Made by a program: the position numbers and the translations under genes
Shown here: piece by piece, positions 61,326 through 64,000 of the stretch
Numbering within the stretch: the stretch's first letter is position 1
Layout: every line of letters begins with the position of its first letter
NCBI GenBank assembly: GCA_027021365.1
Contig: JALUUM010000016.1
Location: 62,001 to 126,000, forward strand
Length of the DNA: 64,000 bases
Reading direction: 5' to 3'
Source: Spirochaetales bacterium
GTDB lineage: Bacteria; Spirochaetota; Spirochaetia; SZUA-6
Notes under the pieces: model-generated
Seen by the model: only the letters and a program-made list of their open reading frames with translations
Database searches by the model: none
Told to the model about the DNA's origin: nothing

Positions 61326-62713
61326 AAAGGATTTCACTTAAACTGAGAACGAAATTCCTCTTTCTTATTATTGGTGTCACACTGATTCCTTTTCTTGTTA
61401 TCTCGGTAGTATTCTTCTTTCAGATTACGGAAACACCCTTCAGATCGGTATATGCAAGTTACCTTAAAAGTAAACACTGGGTGGAGAGATACCTTGCACA
61501 TCCGGAAGAGAATGATGCCGTTGAATTGTTGGAGAAAATTGCCGACAGCCGACCGAAAGGCCTGGAGGTGATTTATATGAGCAGCAATGACAGGGTTCTC
61601 TTTTCCACCGTCGGCGAAATCGGGGAGGGAAGCCTTGCAGTGGAGAGTGATATCTTTAATTTGATACGGAGAAACACTGAAAAGTACGAGTTTCAAATTA
61701 TTCCCTTCAGATCCCCTTCCGATTCCGGAATCTTTCTGGTTCTCACCCCGCGCCTTACCCCCGTTGCAGGAAGTAATTTGAAAAACATCCTGAACAATAT
61801 GCGGTTCTTTACCATTGTGGGAGTCCCTCTGGTGTTGATACTTTTCACCGCCTTCATGTCTTTCTACATAATAAGGAGCATAAGGAAACAGATAGACACG
61901 CTGGAGAATGCTACTCGAAGGATAGCAGACGGGGACCTGGATTTCACCCTGGATATAAGGGGAAGGGATGAAATAGCCTCGCTTGCACGCTCCTTCGACA
62001 TGATGCGGGCAAGGTTGAAGGAGGAGTATGCCCGCAGAGCGAGGCTCATAATGGGGATATCCCACGACCTCAAAACCCCTCTCGCCCTTATTGAGGGGTA
62101 TGCCGATGCGATAACGGATGGTTATGCGGATTCCATTGAAAAATTGAAAGACTATGTAGCAATAATAAAGGAAAAATCCATTCTCCTGGAGGAGCGAATA
62201 GGAAAGCTGATAGATTTCGTCAGGCTAGAAACGGGTGATTGGAAGCTGATGCACAGGGAGGTTGCAATTGGAGCCTTTTTAAAGGATTTCGCAAGAAGGT
62301 ACAGTGAAGATGCAAGGCTGTTAGGATTCGATTTCAATTACTCGGTGGATATACCGGCAGGTATTAGAGTTTCTATGGATCCGGAACTCTTCCAGCGGGC
62401 GCTGGAGAACCTTGTAAGCAATGCGATAAGGTACTCCGGTGAGAGAAAGGAAATCGAATTCAAGGCCTACCATAGTGAAGAGGGAATCATGATTTCGATT
62501 ACAAATTACGGTTCACCACTCACTCCCGAGGAGATGAAGTTGATATTCGAACCTTTCTACAGGGGCTCACCTTCCAGGAGGGAAGAGGGGTTGGGGCTTG
62601 GCCTGCATACGGTAAGATACATAGTGGACTCCCATGGCTGGGCAATAGACGTGAAGAGTGAAGATGGAAAGCCAAGCGGAAAGACGACTTTTACTATCAC
62701 TATAAATTTGTAA
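61322..62713 (+). CDS. Sensor histidine kinase with HAMP domain
   Basis: The 463-residue kinase has two membrane helices (about residues 12-35 and 162-184) around a periplasmic sensor of about 125 residues. A HAMP domain, a HisKA domain (MGISHDLKTPLALIEGYAD) and a catalytic domain (NLVSNAIRYS; GLGLGLHTVRYIV) follow. The GTG at 61322 overlaps the regulator's stop (GTGA). Together with the regulator it forms an envelope-stress-like two-component system at the end of the transport operon. Confidence 0.92.
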   Translation: MKRISLKLRTKFLFLIIGVTLIPFLVISVVFFFQITETPFRSVYASYLKSKHWVERYLAHPEENDAVELLEKIADSRPKGLEVIYMSSNDRVLFSTVGEIGEGSLAVESDIFNLIRRNTEKYEFQIIPFRSPSDSGIFLVLTPRLTPVAGSNLKNILNNMRFFTIVGVPLVLILFTAFMSFYIIRSIRKQIDTLENATRRIADGDLDFTLDIRGRDEIASLARSFDMMRARLKEEYARRARLIMGISHDLKTPLALIEGYADAITDGYADSIEKLKDYVAIIKEKSILLEERIGKLIDFVRLETGDWKLMHREVAIGAFLKDFARRYSEDARLLGFDFNYSVDIPAGIRVSMDPELFQRALENLVSNAIRYSGERKEIEFKAYHSEEGIMISITNYGSPLTPEEMKLIFEPFYRGSPSRREEGLGLGLHTVRYIVDSHGWAIDVKSEDGKPSGKTTFTITINL

Positions 62714-62741
62714 TTTATCAAATCAATGGCACCAGATTCTA

Positions 62742-62770
62742 TTGACTTATCTTATATATTAAATAAGATA
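62742..62770 (+). promoter_or_regulatory. Promoter with overlapping palindrome upstream of rnfD
   Basis: TTGACT at 62742-62747 and TAAGAT at 62764-62769 are 16 bases apart. TATCTTAT, a seven-base spacer, then ATAAGATA (62748-62770) is a perfect dyad covering spacer and -10. Initiation about seven bases after the -10 would fall at the rnfD ATG itself. No Shine-Dalgarno sequence is present, so the transcript may be leaderless. Confidence 0.5.
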
Positions 62771-62775
62771 TTCTT

Positions 62776-63738
62776 ATGGCCAGCCAGCAGAAACAAAAGA
62801 AAAAGAACAGCATAATCATGAAGCAGCCAATAATGGCACGTATGCTCTATGCGCTTACTCCCATTGTGGTTGTTTCGATTTACTACTTCGGATGGAGGAC
62901 ACTGCTCGTTTTTGCAGTTGTCAACATAACGGGCTTTCTTGCAGAGTATCTCTTTGCCAGGGTTTACAAGCAGAAGGTTTCAATGGCAGTGTTTGTCACC
63001 AATTTTCTCTTTGCCCTTTCGTTGCCACCAACGATTCCCATATGGATAGCTGTCGTCGGAATAATATTCGGTGTAGTGTTCGGGAAGATGGTTTTCGGAG
63101 GGTTCGGTAGGAATGTCTTTAATCCGGCACTCACCGGAAGGGCCTTCATATACGTAAGCTTCGTCGTACCCATGACATCGACCTGGCGAAATCCGATAGA
63201 GGGGCTCTTTGGTGGCTTTGCGAAATTTGTACCTGATGCCGTTACCCAGGCAACACCATTAAGGCTACTTGCAGGGGGAGGAGATGTTTCAGTTTTGAAC
63301 CTCTTTATAGGGAATGTTGCAGGTTCTGTCGGAGAAACGAGTGCCATCATAATAATCATCGCTGCCATATACCTCCTTTGGAAAAAGACAGCAAGCTATA
63401 GAATAATGCTTTCCGGACTTGCGGGGTTTCTCCTGTTTCAGACTCTTTTCTGGTTGATGGGGGTGAAGGGTGTGCCGGAACCGATTCATGCCCTTCTTGC
63501 CGGAAGCTTTCTATTTGGCATAGTCTTTATGGCAACGGACCCGATTTCTGCGTCCCAGACGACTGATACGGGAAGATGGATTTACGGTGCACTGATTGGT
63601 GTACTCACCTCCCTTATCAGGACATTCTCCGTATGGCCCGAAGGAATAACCTTTGCGATACTCTTTGCCAACATGTTTGCACCTCTCCTCGATTATATAA
63701 TCAAAAACTCCGGAAAGAAGAAGGTGAAGGCATCATGA
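62776..63738 (+). CDS. rnfD: RnfD/NqrB-family electron-transport complex subunit
   Basis: The 320-residue membrane protein has about nine helices and the family core KMVFGGFGRNVFNPALTGRA. The flavinylation region is VTQATPLRLL, where the Thr before Pro-Leu carries covalent FMN in RnfD/NqrB. Its length fits RnfD better than the longer NqrB. The complex couples ferredoxin or NADH redox chemistry to Na+/H+ transport at the inner membrane. Unusually it seems to be the first gene of its transcript, with no rnfC upstream. Its stop overlaps the next start (ATGA). Confidence 0.9.
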   Translation: MASQQKQKKKNSIIMKQPIMARMLYALTPIVVVSIYYFGWRTLLVFAVVNITGFLAEYLFARVYKQKVSMAVFVTNFLFALSLPPTIPIWIAVVGIIFGVVFGKMVFGGFGRNVFNPALTGRAFIYVSFVVPMTSTWRNPIEGLFGGFAKFVPDAVTQATPLRLLAGGGDVSVLNLFIGNVAGSVGETSAIIIIIAAIYLLWKKTASYRIMLSGLAGFLLFQTLFWLMGVKGVPEPIHALLAGSFLFGIVFMATDPISASQTTDTGRWIYGALIGVLTSLIRTFSVWPEGITFAILFANMFAPLLDYIIKNSGKKKVKAS

Positions 63739-64000
63739 AGTTCAAGAGTAAGCAGACTGAAAGAATGTACACTGTACTCTTTATGGCCATCGTTACAGTG
63801 GTTTTTATAGCTGTCACCTCGGGGATATACCTCTACACGAGGGACAAGATTATTACAAACAAGACACTGTTCATTAAAAAAGCAGTCCTCTTTGCGGCAA
63901 ATATCGATGTTGGAGATTCCGCAAAAGATATCGAGGAGACCTATAAGAAGAGTATAAAAGAAATTAGGGATGCCGATGGAAAGTTGAAGTACATGGAGGT
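63735..64000 (+). CDS. rnfG: RnfG/NqrC-family subunit, N-terminal part (runs off the window)
   Basis: ATG 63735 overlaps the rnfD stop. The visible 88 residues have an N-terminal membrane helix (VLFMAIVTVVFIAVTSGIYLY, about residues 14-34) and the start of the periplasmic domain. The family carries FMN covalently bound to a Thr in its C-terminal part, which lies beyond the window. Gene order after rnfD and the anchor topology support RnfG/NqrC. Confidence 0.8.
   Translation, partial: MKFKSKQTERMYTVLFMAIVTVVFIAVTSGIYLYTRDKIITNKTLFIKKAVLFAANIDVGDSAKDIEETYKKSIKEIRDADGKLKYME

Overview
The window looks like a bacterial chromosome segment from a diderm, motile, probably anaerobic organism. A spirochaete-like bacterium (Spirochaetota) is my best guess. 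Supporting signs are TolC-like and β-barrel outer-membrane proteins, a lipoprotein, LolA/LolE-like genes, a large chemoreceptor, the start of an Rnf/Nqr-type redox pump operon, and a MurA with Asp in place of the usual catalytic Cys. The assignment is inference: there is no rRNA or other phylogenetic marker, and I saw no tRNA, rRNA, prophage, IS element or CRISPR array.

Layout. 1-5.9 kb: tail of a LacI-type regulator, a small membrane protein, a DjlA-like co-chaperone, then (minus strand) a lipoprotein, murA and a U32 peptidase-family gene, and a short unknown gene. 5.9-12.1 kb (minus): Na+/H+ antiporter, CBS protein, PTS EIIA-like protein, an unlisted 53-residue membrane protein and an amino-acid permease fused to universal-stress domains, plus an MFS transporter. 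12.3-15.0 kb: a nickel/cobalt ECF transporter (cbiM/N/Q/O type) behind a textbook NikR operator. 15.2-23.0 kb: a seven-gene TolC/MacA/MacB efflux operon with its own NtrC-type two-component system and a ModE-like DNA-binding protein. 23.0-27.5 kb (minus): MoxR, DUF58 and transglutaminase operon. 27.8-34.2 kb: exported isoaspartyl methyltransferase, a polytopic aminopropyltransferase-like protein, an Fe-alcohol dehydrogenase and a class V aminotransferase. 34.2-42.2 kb: metal/redox and arsenic region (NifX-like protein with ArsR-like repressor, PAS hybrid kinase, Acr3, ArsC, a truncated flavoprotein remnant, a small barrel, ArsR, an ArsP-like permease, thioredoxin). 42.3-54.5 kb: a probable sugar/polyol cluster (two MDR dehydrogenases, a mannitol-dehydrogenase-like protein, an LsrG-like protein, an unusual Fe-ADH, EamA and GPH transporters), with a chemoreceptor, AlaX and a nitrilase. 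54.7-62.7 kb: an ABC ATPase, two FtsX/LolE-type permeases, a LolA-like periplasmic protein, a DUF1302-like barrel and an OmpR/HK pair. 62.8 kb to the end: rnfD and the start of rnfG.

Two observations stand out. First, 54.7-62.7 kb reads as a self-contained, ABC-driven inner-to-outer-membrane lipid or lipoprotein transport system with its own two-component regulator. Second, short degenerate tandem repeats recur through the window. Units inside genes are multiples of three (12, 15, 24, 27 bp) and lie in loops or linkers, while the clearly intergenic ones are not (10, 26, 32 bp). This suggests frequent slippage-type expansion tolerated only in flexible parts of proteins. Many genes appear to start with TTG or GTG, and several starts given here were moved from the longest frame on ribosome-binding-site grounds.
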